DNA of 64,000 nt from Selaginella moellendorffii (Eukaryota; Streptophyta; Lycopodiopsida; Selaginellales; Selaginellaceae). The position numbers and the translations under genes are program-made. Below, piece after piece: positions 41,501 through 52,041 of the stretch. The notes beneath the pieces were generated by a model that saw nothing but the letters and a program-made list of their open reading frames with translations, was not told the origin of the DNA and made no database searches. Location: contig NW_003314308.1 in the NCBI RefSeq assembly GCF_000143415.4, positions 638,794 to 702,793 of the forward strand, in the 5' to 3' direction. Within the stretch, counting starts at the first letter, position 1, and each line of letters begins with the position of its first letter.

Positions 41501-41912
41501 GGATCAATATTTGACAAACATTCTTCCACTTGTCCGAGCAGAGTCTGTTGAACACTTAGGCCGCGTACAAGTGGGACAACAACGGCACTACAATTCCCAT
41601 CATCGTCCACCTGCGGAGTACAAAGTGGATGATTTGGTGTTAGTCCGTTTTCCCCATCTTACGGTATGTGGTTTATCTAAGGGGCTCCTTGCGCAGTGGA
41701 AAAGACCGTATCGGGTGTTGCAGCAAGTTGGACCACAAGTTTATGAGGTTTGGCATGACGTTCAGCAGGCCGATCCTCTAGAGATTGTGCATGTGCAGCA
41801 GTTAAAATGCTTCATACAAAGGGATCAGGAGCAGTTAATACCGTCTATAGATCCACCGATGCCTCCTCCTGACGTTCCTCCAGATCCCGGCCCATCTACA
41901 AGAGAACCCTAA
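38561..41912 (+). pseudogene. pol of the Ty3/gypsy element, three in-frame stops
   Basis: One frame carries protease (VDTGSS at about 38,598, later DLIFGMDWL), reverse transcriptase (FCIDYRPLNEVT, FGLNNAPATFQ, catalytic FIDDVLI where Tyr is usual), RNase H (LRVDASD...GVLMQESS) and integrase. The integrase has an H-H-C-C region ending CVWCQ, a FDLMGPF aspartate, SDNGLAF, and VERLVRTFKG with the glutamate. TGA at 38,724, TGA at 39,396 and TAG at 40,530 interrupt it. No chromodomain is seen; the end is proline-rich. Confidence 0.9.
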
Positions 41913-41944
41913 TGGCTTTCCATTATTCCGAGAGGAGGGGATGA

Positions 41945-42119
41945 TGTGAGAGGCAAGTGTACGGCTACGATGCCGTATACTAATATTAGCGTAGTGGGAT
42001 TTTGGTAGCCGTCGGATTGGTTTCAATCCGAACCACTCGCTCCTGTATATAAGCTAGGGTTTTTGGGCTAATTGATATGCACATTTCTGTATTCCCTTTC
42101 CATATTCCATGCACTCACA
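41945..42119 (+). repeat. 3' LTR
   Basis: Matches the 5' LTR over all 175 bases apart from about eight substitutions, nearly all transitions, which suggests insertion some time ago. The same TATA box (TGTATATAAGC) is present. Confidence 0.9.
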
Positions 42120-42123
42120 AAGT

Positions 42124-43243
42124 CAATGAATAATTATTGTTACTATTATTAATAAAATGAATAAAATTTGTATCATAATAAAATATTATATGACCTAAGT
42201 ATTTTACTAACATTCAATAATTTAATATATTTGTGAATCTTAATTAACCTTAAATAATTAATTTTTTAAAGAGGTTAATTTTTTTAATTTAAAATAAGAA
42301 TAATTTTCTACAAGTTGCATGTAACAATGCTTGATTTGCTTAATAGTAGTGTTATTCCTACTTATTAATCCAATTGATAAAATAAAAGTTTATAAATTAC
42401 AAACACAAAATTCATCTTATTGCATATTAACCATTAGATCAATTAATCAAATAAAGTTTTGTTTGTAATTTATAAACACAAGATTAATCTTAGATAATAG
42501 AATAAAAAAGAATATACTAGAAATGGTTTAAGAAGGTTTATAAATTATAAATAAGAAATTAATCTAAATGAATAACAACTGTTAGATGGTAGAATATCCT
42601 AGAATATCCAAATATATTCTAAATATATTCACTACCATCCTAGTCCCCCTACAGGTTTACTTAAGCAAACAAAAAATATACTAGAAAGTGTTTAAGCAAG
42701 TTTATAAATTATAAACATGTGTATAAATTATAAATACAAGATTAATCTAAATGATTAATAACTGGCAGATCGTAAAATATCCTAGAATATTCAAATATAT
42801 TCTAAATATATCCATTACCATCCCAGTCCTCTACAAGTTTGCTTAAGCAAACCAAAAACTGATAAATTTACTTATTTATTTTATTTTATCCAAAATAAAT
42901 AGGGTTCAAATAATGTCAATGTTTTAAACTTTTAAGAAATTATTTAGTTGACAATTAAAAGCTTTTGAATTGGTTTGAACATTATATTAGAATATTCTAT
43001 TATAGTTTAACTTAAGTAAATATGTGTAAGATAATAATATTAATGTTTTACATTTTTAAAAGATATTATGCATGAATGGTATGGTGTGTTTTTCTATCTG
43101 GAAGATTAGTTGTAAAGAGAACAGGGCTTTGCTTCAGGTGAAAATCCTGAAGTCCGCACGACTGGCTACACGGAGAAGTCCCATCATCTGAATTGTCACA
43201 GGGGACGAATATAAAGGACAGCTTATGATATCTCCCTAGCATT
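42124..43243. other. Very AT-rich spacer with an internal tandem repeat
   Basis: No gene. At about 42,515-42,672 and 42,673-42,850 two copies of a roughly 160-180 base unit lie in tandem. Each has AATATACTAGAAA, TTTATAAATTATAAA, GATTAATCTAAATGA-like and AAATATATTCTAAATATAT blocks and ends near CTTAAGCAAAC. The remainder is simple A/T sequence. Confidence 0.65.
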
Positions 43244-43366
43244 ATGACATTACAATGGAAGAACCCTTCCTTTTGTGCTTCACGTGGGTTCTCGGGAGGA
43301 TCGAGTACAGCGTCTCGATCGCTGGGGCTCCCCATTCGGATCGGCGGTAAGGCTAGGGTCTCTGAG

Positions 43367-44790
43367 ATGGAGCGTGAAATTCCCGCGGCAGTGGCGGCGG
43401 GGGAGCCAGCGCTAGGGATGCACACACTGCCTATGGCGGCTGCCCTGGCGGCGTCTCCAGCGGCGGAGCTGGCGTGCAATCTCCTCGACAGGCCAAACCG
43501 CAAGGAGGTGAAGCTCTTCTATTGCAGCGAGTACGAGGATTTGGCACGGAGGATCGCCGCCGAGACGGATTCCATCGAGCTCAAATCCATCCGCTGGAAG
43601 TAAGTGGATTTCTTGCTTTGTTCTTTGAGCGATCGATGGATGGCTGTCTCTTTTTTCTTTCAGCACATTCGAGGATGGCTTTCCAAACTTGTTTGTGCCA
43701 AATGCTCATGGGATCCGTGGCCAGCACGTTGCATTCCTCGCATCTTTCAGCTCCCCTGCCGTGATCTTTGAGCAGCTCTCGGTGATCTACGCTCTTCCCA
43801 GGATGTTCATCGCCTCCTTCACGGTGGTGGTGCCGTTCTTCCCGACTGGAACGTCGGAGCGCATGGAAGACGAGGGTGACATTGCCACGGCCTTCACTCT
43901 CGCTCGGATCCTCTCCAACATTCCAATCTCGAGGGGTGGCCCGACAAGTCTCGTCATCTTTGACATCCACGCACTCCAGGTTTGCTTTCTCTTTTCCTTT
44001 CGATCTTTCTCCTAGCCTCGCTCACCCGGACTTGTAAAACAGGAGAGGTTCTACTTCGGTGACAGCGTTCTTCCCTGCTTCGAGAGTGGAATCCCGCTGC
44101 TCAAGCACCGCCTACACCAGCTTCCGGATTCCACAAATGTGAGACTTAAGTCGAGAGAGCTTGCAACGATGTAAAAAATCTCTTGCAGGTGACTATAGCT
44201 TTCCCCGACGAGGGAGCTTGGAAGCGCTTCAACAAGCAATTCGAGCACTTCCCCACGGTAAAGTTCGTGAGTTCGTCGAGTGATCTCTAACTGTGTTTCG
44301 ATGGTGGATCACAGATAATCTGTACGAAAGTTAGAGATGGAAACAAAAGGATCGTTCGCTTGAAGGAAGGCGAGGCCGCTGGAAGGCACGTCGTCATTGT
44401 GGATGATTTGGTGCGCTCTGGAGGCACTCTCAAGGAATGCCAGGTTCGTGCATTGTAAGATTTCTTCATCGTTTCTTAGGCAGTATCTTTCGTCTTTCAG
44501 AAAGTACTACAAGCGAATGGAGCCACGAAAGTGAGTGCTTACGCCACGCACGGCGTCTTCCCTCAGCAAACCTGGGAGCGATTTCTTCACGCGGCAGGAG
44601 GTACGTAGAGACTCCATTCTTCTCTTCGTTACAGGAAACTTGACACGATAACATTTCAGAGAGCGAGAAAGAATTTTCGCACTTCTGGATCACAGACTCC
44701 TGCCCCGAGACCGTCAAGGAGGTAATTGGCAAACCACCCTTCGAAGTTCTCACACTGGCTGGTTCCATCGCTGCGGCACTCCACATATAA
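43367..44790 (+). CDS. PRS4: Ribose-phosphate pyrophosphokinase (plant PRS3/PRS4 type)
   Basis: Seven exons (43367-43599, 43664-43979, 44043-44138, 44189-44257, 44315-44443, 44501-44600, 44660-44790) join in frame. The enzyme makes PRPP from ribose 5-phosphate and ATP for nucleotide, His and Trp synthesis. The N-terminal domain has [24 protein letters not shown] and [11 protein letters not shown]. The PRPP-binding loop [17 protein letters not shown] is intact, and the end is [14 protein letters not shown]. The short form lacking the bacterial ATP/phosphate loop details resembles plant PRS3 and PRS4, which are phosphate-independent. An in-frame ATG at 43244 would add 41 residues, possibly a targeting sequence (PRS3-like). 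The start at 43367 suits the cytosolic PRS4 form. Identity at enzyme level is confident, the paralogue less so. Confidence 0.9.
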
Positions 44791-45102
44791 GTGGTCATTC
44801 TTCCATCTCCAATTTTCTTGCTCTTTCTTTGCTTGAGAGTTCATCCAGTTTTCTCTTCCACCTCCACTCTTCCTTTGCTTAAAAAACGCAGGATTTTTTT
44901 TTGCTCTTGCTCTAGCTTAAGTTCAATGAGGATTTGCTTGAGAAGTAAATGAAAACAGGCTGATTTTTCCGAATCTACTGATTTTTCTTTTTTGTTTTCT
45001 TACAAGCTGTGATGTGAAGTGGTAATATTTAGATCAAATTGAGTATTGAAAGAAATAGATGACGATCTTCAAAAGTTTTAAGACCTCCAAAACACAAGGT
45101 GA

Positions 45103-45930
45103 TCAGATTGAGTTTTCCAGATGGCTGAAAGAACTAGAAGACGATCCACAAACTAGTAGCGCATTTTTCCCCAGCAAGACGCCCAAGAACACCATAACAC
45201 ACGCCGCAAAGCCGAGGAGTGGAAGAACAAATGTTAACACTGCTTGTTTTGCCTCATGAATGTTTTTAACTGTCACTTGTGGAGGGGGCTGGCCATGGGC
45301 CCTGAAAACGCTGCTCCCAGGAATCGAACTCGCATTTCCATCTGGCAGGCTTCGATGCCACGGTGGCGGTCCAACGTCACCACTGCTACAATTCGCGCAA
45401 ACGCACGGGGACAAACCCTCGACGATAGAATCGACGGGAGGAGAAGATGGAGCTGCCAAGGAAGAGGATAGATTGAGAATGGGACACAAGCATTGCGCGC
45501 ACAATCGATCAGGCGTGTGATCATGGTCGAAGAGTGCCGCGATGCGATCCAGAGTTAGATTGCTCGAGATCCGCAAGAATGCCGATTGAGCGCGCCCCGC
45601 CTCCATTCGATCCTTACACATGCACCACGAGGAGTGATTCCAGGGCCCCGGCCGGATCCAGCAGCTGCCATGGAGTGGAGAATCTCTAGGGCTTAGCGAT
45701 GCTGGAGCACCTGCTAGAGGGGATGGAGCCGGCGATGGAGCTGAGGAGTGCTGCGATGGCGACGATGACGCGTTGTTGGAGGAGATTTCCGGGAGGCAGT
45801 GGCAGATTCGATTGTGGCGGAGCGGTAATCTCTGCGTGGAGCAAAGAGAATTGCTAGAATCTGGAGTGGCGATCGCGAGAACGCTGCGAGCAAAGAGGAG
45901 GCATCCGAGATGGAAGAGGAGGAGATCCAT
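45103..45930 (-). CDS. Predicted type I membrane protein, Cys/Ser/Pro-rich
   Basis: A single exon of 275 codons. The N-terminus MDLLLFHLGCLLFARSVLA is a signal peptide. A long Ser/Pro-rich extracellular part follows, with cysteine pairs (CHC, CMC, CAQCLCP, CVCANC), possible N-glycosylation sites (NAS, NLS, NAS) and proline-serine repeats (APSPAPSP) like arabinogalactan proteins. Near the C-terminus one membrane helix (AVLTFVLPLLGFAACVMVFLGVLL) is followed by a short tail. No kinase or known domain is present. It lies head-to-head with VPS53, 211 bases apart. The family is not recognised; a cell-surface role is inferred from topology only. Confidence 0.55.
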   Translation of the reverse strand: MDLLLFHLGCLLFARSVLAIATPDSSNSLCSTQRLPLRHNRICHCLPEISSNNASSSPSQHSSAPSPAPSPLAGAPASLSPRDSPLHGSCWIRPGPWNHSSWCMCKDRMEAGRAQSAFLRISSNLTLDRIAALFDHDHTPDRLCAQCLCPILNLSSSLAAPSSPPVDSIVEGLSPCVCANCSSGDVGPPPWHRSLPDGNASSIPGSSVFRAHGQPPPQVTVKNIHEAKQAVLTFVLPLLGFAACVMVFLGVLLGKNALLVCGSSSSSFSHLENSI

Positions 45931-46141
45931 AGCCTGGTATCGAGTGACATTGATCGGTGAGGAAGAAAGGAGGAGAAATTCGCGACAAACGAGGACAGCC
46001 GCGGATAAAAAGAAGCCACTCGCTTGCCAGAGCTTTCCTAAATTTGCTCGCGCTGCTTGAAAGAGTATATGCCTCTCAACGGTAGAGAATATGCCAGCTA
46101 AGCTCTAGGGCACAGTCTCTGGTGGAGCTAGGGCGACGGCG
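45931..46141. promoter_or_regulatory. Short bidirectional promoter region between membrane protein gene and VPS53
   Basis: Only 211 bases separate two divergent start codons. The region must hold both promoters and both leaders. No clear TATA box is seen. The inference rests on spacing alone. Confidence 0.4.
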
Positions 46142-49100
46142 ATGGCGATGACGGCTCCCCAGGTGGAGAATGCGCCCATTCTCGACTTCATCAACAACGT
46201 CTTCCCGAACGGTAGGCAATGGCAATGCCGCTCGCTGCATAGATCGATCACTTGAGCTCTTGATTGAGCTGCAGAGGCGTCGCTGATCGCTGTGGAGCCG
46301 CTCATCCAGAAGCTGAGGAACAAAATTCGTCGCGGCGATGCCGAAATCCTTGCTGCTGTCCGGCAACAGGTTCGTTCTAGATCCAGTGGCTTGTCCTCGG
46401 ATCTGAGTAATATCCACACAGAGCTCCTCAGGGACTAAAGCTAAAGAAGATCTTGCCGATGCCATGCGTGCTATCGAGGTATTTCTTCTGTCACTTCAGT
46501 CAGGAGCGAATTGTTTTGTTGATTTGCCAGGAATTGGCAAACAAAATCCGGGAGATCAAGTCCAAAGCGGAACAAAGCGAGGTGATGGTTCAAGAGCTAT
46601 GCCGTGATATAAAGAAGCTCGACTTTGCAAAGAAGCACATCACAACAACTATCACTGCTCTACATCGTTTGTCAATGCTTGGTAAATTTTGTGGTTTTTC
46701 AATGGTTTTGGTTATCTTACGGTTTTGTTTTCCGTTCTTCGCAGTCTCGGCCGTGGAGCAACTTCAGGGAATGGCATCTAAGCGACAGTACAAAGAAGCC
46801 GCCGGACAGTTAGAGGTTTGTAATTATCAAGACGAAGTATTGAGCTGTGTGACCTTTTCTTCGCTAGGCTGTGAACCAGCTTTGTGGTCATTTTGAGGCA
46901 TACAAGGATGTTCCTAAGATCAATGAGCTCAGAGGTACCTACAAGACCATTAAAGAGACTCTAAAGGCTCACGTTTTTAACGATTTTTCAAGGTGTGAAG
47001 TGATATGGCTTTTTTTTCAATTCAATTTAATGTTTAACATCTTTTGTATTTGTTTCGCAGCTTAGGCACTGCTGGTTTGAAAGAAGATGGAAACCTCATG
47101 CAACAGCTAGCCGATGCTTGCTTCGTTGTTGATGCTTTGGAGCGGACTGTCCGCGAGGAGCTCATCGTCAATATTTGCAGTAAAGAACTGACTGCCTATC
47201 AGCAAATTTTCCAAGGCACAGGTAAAACTTTCCAGAACAGGCATGCTGATTGGAATTCTACATTCTGTAGAGGTTGCAAAACTTGATAAGGTGGAACGCC
47301 GCTATGCTTGGATAAAACGACAGCTCCGTGCAAACGAAGATATCTGGCAGATCTTTCCTGCGCACTGGCGCGTCGCCTTTCTGCTTTGTATGCAGTTTTG
47401 TAAAGTAACTAGGTAAGGCAGGATTTCGTATGTTCGGTCTTGATGAACTCGGTCTCTGTATCCAGGGCACAATTACTAGAGATTTTGGATGGTTTGAAGG
47501 AACAACCAGATGTTCAAACTCTCCTTCAGGTAAAATGATATTGCAATAGCGACGGACACTTCATTTTGGCTATACAATAGGCACTGCAAAGGACCTTGGA
47601 GTTTGAGGAGGAGCTTGCTGAGCGCTTTGGAATGGGGAGCGACAAAGCTGAGGACCAGGATGAAGGTGAAGGTGACGAGCAGAGTGCTTCCGCTTTGCGG
47701 AGAAAATATGAGAAGCAACTGGCCGTAAAAGGTGGTCGATCAAGCCAAGTTTACCCTGTAAGTATCAAGTTTCATGTTCGAGCGAAGTGGTCTAAATCAT
47801 TTGACAGGATGGCGAAGGAACAGAAAAAGAAAAAAGACCTGAATATTTGTCAGCGGTATGTAGCGAGTTCACTATCTTTAAGCACTCAAGTTTCTTTGTT
47901 ACAGACAGCAGCTAATTTCAGCTTTCGTGGCATCATATCGTCATGCTTTGAGTCTCACCTAGGTCCTTATGTTGAATTAGAAGAAAAGAATCTGCTCGAG
48001 ACTTTGGAAAAACTTGTGATGGTAAGTATCTATTTTTACTTCCTCGGCAGCTAGGAATTGACTGATACATGTGTAGGAGGAGAGCTGGGAGGCTGAAGAA
48101 GGTAGTCAAACTAACATTCTTACAAGCAGCACACAGGTTTGAAGGTTTTTTACATAGCTGTCCGGATATACTTAAGAAAACTTTTCTACAGGTTTTTCTC
48201 GTGATCAAGAAAAGTTTAAAACGCTGTGTAGCTCTTACAAAAAATCAAACGCTCTTCAGCTTATATAAGGTATCTCGATTAAAGAACTCTATCAGAAACT
48301 GAACGCTTTGGCAGGTCTTTCAACGAGTACTCAGGGCTTATGCTGGTAAATTGATTGGACGACTACCAAAGGTTGGAGCTGGCGCGGGACTTGTTGCCGT
48401 AGCGACAGGCATGGAAAGTCATTTACGGGTACACTATCTAACTCGTTTCTATTTTGATAATAATCAAGCCTTTCCAGTTTTACAGGTTTCGGACAAAGAC
48501 GAAAGGGTCATATGCTATATTGTCAACACTGCAGAATATTGCCATGAAACTGTGAGTACTTAAAATCTTTAAAACTTGTAATCATGTTTTGTCTCTTGAA
48601 TCAGGCTGGTCAATTAGGAGAAAACATTTCCAGAGTAATTGATTCTCAGTTCGCGGAAAGCATCGACTTGTCGGAAGAACAGGTATCTTTCCATTTGTGT
48701 TGGATTTCTTACGAGCTTGGCTATGAAGGATGAATTCTCCGGCGTGATTACCAAAGCGCTTTCATCCCTTGTGATGGGACTGGAAACGCGATTGGAAAAC
48801 GAGCTGGCAGCTATGACAAGAGTGCCATGGGGGACGATTGAAGGTGTTGGCGATCAATCCGAGTAAGAGTATATCATCCTTAAAAACAGACTCGAGCTTT
48901 AGTATTTTTGTTACAGGTATGTTAATGGAATCAGCTCGATTCTGTCTAGTAGCATTCCAGTTATATCTGGTCTATTGTCTCCGTTGTACTTCCAGTTTTT
49001 TCTAGACAAGGTATGGTACTTCATTACCCATAGTACTTGTGATCTTATATACCTGTGTGGATATGACAGTTAGCAGCGTCCTTCGCTCCTCGATTTTATA

Positions 49101-49845
49101 TGAATATATACAAATGCAAACGCATCACAGAAACTGGGGCTCAGCAGGTAAGTTTTCTTTTACCAAACTCTCGTGCTAACTTTGTTTCTCTTTTAGATGC
49201 TACTCGATACACAAGCGGTAAAAACAATTTTACTCGAAGTCCCTGCATTGGGAGGCCAGACAGCTGCTCCGGCAAGCTACACCAAGTATGTCACTCGTGA
49301 AATCGGCAAGGCGGAGGCTCTCTTGAAGGTAAGTAGCCAGGCGCAAAATTTCTTCTTCCGACTGAATCAATGACCACTTCTCGGGTGGCAGGTCATTTTG
49401 TCACCGATTGAATCCATCGCTGACACTTACCATGCTCTACTGCCTGAAGGCTCTGGTGCCGACTTCCAGCGTCTACTCGATCTCAAGGTTTGTGATGCTC
49501 TTTCTGTTATAGAGCTACATTCTCACGTACTCTTTGGAAATCCAGGGACTGAAGAAAAGTGACCAACAGCCACTGCTGGATTACTTCACCAAGCGTGGGA
49601 TGGGAACTTTGCTGCCAGTTAGTCCGGCGTCGGGACCTTCATCGCCACTCACTCCAAGCGCTGCGAGCAGAGAAGCGATGATGGCTCGAGCAGCAGCGCT
49701 CGGACGAGGAGCGATGGCTCAATCTGCGGCCGCCGCGGCCGCAGTCTCTAGCACAGGACTGAGACGATTCTTCGCGCTGGCCGAGTCCGCGAAAGAAGGA
49801 GCTGCCAAACGAGAAGGAGCGTTTAGAAAGCTCTTCAACTCGTGA
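46142..49845 (+). CDS. VPS53: VPS53, GARP/EARP tethering complex subunit
   Basis: Twenty-three exons with introns of about 40-85 bases join in frame from ATG 46142 to the stop at 49843-49845. The protein follows plant VPS53 (HIT1) block by block: ILDFINNVFPNEASLIAVEP, RRGDAEILAAVRQQ, AKEDLADAMRAIEEL, QEL CRDIKKLDFAKKHITTT, ALHRLSMLVSAVEQLQ, SKRQYKEAAGQLEAVNQLC and DVPKINELRGTYK. Later blocks include FRGIISSCFESHLGPYVELEE, VICYIVNTAEYCHET, AAMTRVPWGTIEGVGDQSEYVNG and FILSPIES-like VILSPIESIADTYHALLPEG. The C-terminus is Ala/Ser-rich. The N-terminal half forms the coiled-coil region that assembles with VPS51, VPS52 and VPS54. The complex tethers endosome-derived vesicles at the trans-Golgi network. 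In Arabidopsis its loss gives heat sensitivity. An ATG at 46148 is an alternative start. Confidence 0.93.
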
Positions 49846-49980
49846 GACTAGACTGTAACCTTTCAAAGCGAATTTAACGGTGACGATGTACGTAACGGGT
49901 TTTGGACACCGACGGCTATCATGCAGCCACGTGGACGGTGGATGTTGCTTTAGAGCGCAACGTCTTTTTTTTATTAGGGC

Positions 49981-50712
49981 ATGGCTATGACGGAGGAGGA
50001 GGAGCAGCGCAGCCGGAGGAGTCTCTTCAGCAGCGCCGAGGTAGCGTCCAATCCTTCTCCTGGTTCTCGCGATTCTACTCTCGCTCGTCTTGCCTCGCAG
50101 AAGCAATCTCAATCGCAGTCCGAGTCCTTGTTGGGGAAGCGGCCCGCGCCGATCTCTTCTCCGGCGCCGTGCTCCAAGCGCCAGCAAAAATCTCCCGTTC
50201 CCTATCGCTGTAGAGATCTTCCGCGACGACCCAGCGACGCTCCCCGGGCAACGAATGCCAAGCGCCCCGCCGCCACCACTTCCACCACTTCGAGAAAGCT
50301 CACGGATATCTATGGCGATCCGGCTTCCATTTTCACTTCTTCTATCTCTTCGCCTTCTTCCTCCACCGCCGTGCTTTCACAGGAAACAAGAGAAGATCAC
50401 GAGGAGGAGGATCTCGATGCTGTGGCTGCGTCGCTGGAGGAATTCGTGAGGGAGAGGAGGGTAGAGCTGCGTGGCGAAGAAGAACAAGGGGGGGAGCTAG
50501 TGCTGCTACATCACGAAGAGCGACTAGAGTTTCACGAAGAACACCACGAGCAAGGTGAAGAACCGGGCTCTCCGCGAACTCCACCGGCGAGCTCCTCCAC
50601 TCCCGCCGCTCCAGTCACTCCCATGGCGCCGCTAAAGCGCGGGAGAGCTATGGTGGCAAGACCACGTCCCCCTCCCAGCGCCGTCCACAGAAGGCTAAAC
50701 TTTGACCATTGA
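49981..50712 (+). CDS. Ser/Glu-rich protein of unknown function
   Basis: An intronless frame of 243 codons starts MAMTEEEEQRSRRSLFSS. It is mostly low-complexity and probably disordered. A serine/lysine-rich first half contains LLGKRPAPISSP, followed by RKLTDIYGDPASIF. A long glutamate-rich stretch (EEEDLDAVAASLEEFVRERRVEL and HEEHHEQGEE) leads to several SP/TP sites (PGSPRTPPASS, TPAAPVTPMAP). The end is arginine-rich (PPPSAVHRRLNFDH). The DIYGDP block and TP sites could suit a cell-cycle-regulated nuclear protein, but I recognise no family. It starts 135 bases after VPS53. Confidence 0.5.
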   Translation: MAMTEEEEQRSRRSLFSSAEVASNPSPGSRDSTLARLASQKQSQSQSESLLGKRPAPISSPAPCSKRQQKSPVPYRCRDLPRRPSDAPRATNAKRPAATTSTTSRKLTDIYGDPASIFTSSISSPSSSTAVLSQETREDHEEEDLDAVAASLEEFVRERRVELRGEEEQGGELVLLHHEERLEFHEEHHEQGEEPGSPRTPPASSSTPAAPVTPMAPLKRGRAMVARPRPPPSAVHRRLNFDH

Positions 50713-50837
50713 TTATACATAGAAAAATCTAAGAGTCATTATAATCGATGTTTGTGAGCATTAGTCCTCTGTGAATATCAATCTAACATCTTTCTTTCCA
50801 TCCTCATCAAAGCAAATCAAAGAAAAGAGAGCGTGTT

Positions 50838-51764
50838 CTAAGCAGTAAGAGCCACATTGAGAGAATTTGGAGGCAAAGGAACCTCTTCCCAGCTCACAAT
50901 CCTCTTCTCCATGTCCAAAGTACCCTCAAACACAATCGATTTGATGGGGCTGTAGTAGATCTCCACCAGCGCTTTGCTACCACGGACGCTAAACCCTCCA
51001 ACCTCGCACACCAGGTCCGCCAGGATCTCCATCAAACTGGTACAAACTCCCGCGCAAGTAAACCTCCTGGTCACCTCGTCCGTCACGAAATCATACTCCT
51101 CGATCGCCCACAGCTCGATATCGAAGCAAAACCTGGTCGAGACATCGAACTGGCCGACGTCCTCCTTGAGCCAAGTGCCCAGATTCACGCTAGCCCAAAA
51201 CTCCCCCGACACGTCGAGCAGATCATCCGGGTCGTCGTCCATCTCGCTCACCATCAGGGGCCGGCCATTGAAGAGGAAGAAGTTGTAACGCTCCTGGACT
51301 TGCAAGCCTCGCGTGGTGAGAAGCTCCCAAGTATCGGTGGCAATGTCGTAGACCTTGCTGGATCCCCAGGACTCCGGAACCACGAAGATCTTGCCGTTGA
51401 AGCCCGCGAACCAAACATACTCCTCGCCCATCAAGCCCGGCATGCTGGAAACGCTCCGCCATGCCGCCGGTTCTTCACGGCCGAGAGTGGCGAGATCAAA
51501 AACGTGAACTTGGTTGTCTCGCGAGAGCAAGAACACTCTCTTCATGTGGTATACCATCACGCTATCCGGTTGTGGAGGCTTTGGGAGTAGCCTCCACTCG
51601 GTGCCCCGCTTGGATTGATAGTAAACCTTGTCAACCTTTTTGCTCTCGCTGAAAGAGTGGCACACTATACCTGTGGCGTCGACTCCATCGCCAAGGTCAG
51701 CGTCATTGACCTCGCCGTTGACGCTGACTTGACCGGGGACTAGGTTGACGTACTCGAAAGCCAT
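50838..51764 (-). CDS. Kelch-like / F-box-associated beta-propeller protein without F-box
   Basis: A single exon of 308 codons from ATG 51764. Repeats of about 45-50 residues with W and Y at blade positions occur: VYYQSKRGTEWRLLPKPPQP, VHVFDLATLG..PAAWRSVSSMPGL, KIFVVPESWGSSKVYDIATDTWELL and WAIEEYDFVTDEVTRRF. This is the layout of kelch/F-box-associated propellers. No F-box lies at the N-terminus (MAFEYVNLVPGQ), so it may be a substrate-binding or scaffolding propeller only. It lies head-to-head with the next gene, 277 bases apart. The fold is likely; the partner is unknown. Confidence 0.6.
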   Translation of the reverse strand: MAFEYVNLVPGQVSVNGEVNDADLGDGVDATGIVCHSFSESKKVDKVYYQSKRGTEWRLLPKPPQPDSVMVYHMKRVFLLSRDNQVHVFDLATLGREEPAAWRSVSSMPGLMGEEYVWFAGFNGKIFVVPESWGSSKVYDIATDTWELLTTRGLQVQERYNFFLFNGRPLMVSEMDDDPDDLLDVSGEFWASVNLGTWLKEDVGQFDVSTRFCFDIELWAIEEYDFVTDEVTRRFTCAGVCTSLMEILADLVCEVGGFSVRGSKALVEIYYSPIKSIVFEGTLDMEKRIVSWEEVPLPPNSLNVALTA

Positions 51765-52041
51765 GTATGGTTGACTTAGGGCTGAATAAAGTTGACTTAG
51801 TGATTGACTTATATGCTTGAGAGGTTTCGTGTTCGATTCTGGGAATGGAGGTCTGGCGTTCGATTCCCTTGTGGGGCCGGGGGAATATTCACATTCTCAA
51901 TCAGACCGTTGAGCCGTTTAAACATCTGGCCGTTTGATCTCCATGTGCAAAACCCTAAAGAATCGGTGTGGGGAATTTTTTCGATCTTCGGTCTCTCGCT
52001 CGCTCGCTCGCTCGCGCTTGGATTGGGAGCTGGGAATCGCG

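Larger units (their letters stand above)
37106..42119 (+). mobile_element. Ty3/gypsy LTR retrotransposon, complete but defective
   Basis: The element runs from TGTGAG to CTCACA. It has two 175-base LTRs that differ at about eight sites by my count, and a 4-base flanking duplication AAGT (37102-37105 and 42120-42123). A purine-rich tract (GAGAGGAGGGGATGA) lies just before the 3' LTR. The domain order gag, protease, reverse transcriptase, RNase H, integrase is that of Ty3/gypsy. Frameshift and stop codons in gag and pol make it non-autonomous. It sits 430 bases downstream of the lectin gene. Confidence 0.93.

Noticed and set aside
45300-45365. tRNA-like sequence (GGAATCGAACTC resembles a B box on the minus strand)
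   Set aside because: No acceptor stem or anticodon arm can be formed by eye, and the stretch is coding for the membrane protein.
51820-51885. Two GTTCGATTC motifs suggesting a tRNA or SINE
   Set aside because: Only the B-box-like parts are present; no A box at the right distance and no cloverleaf.
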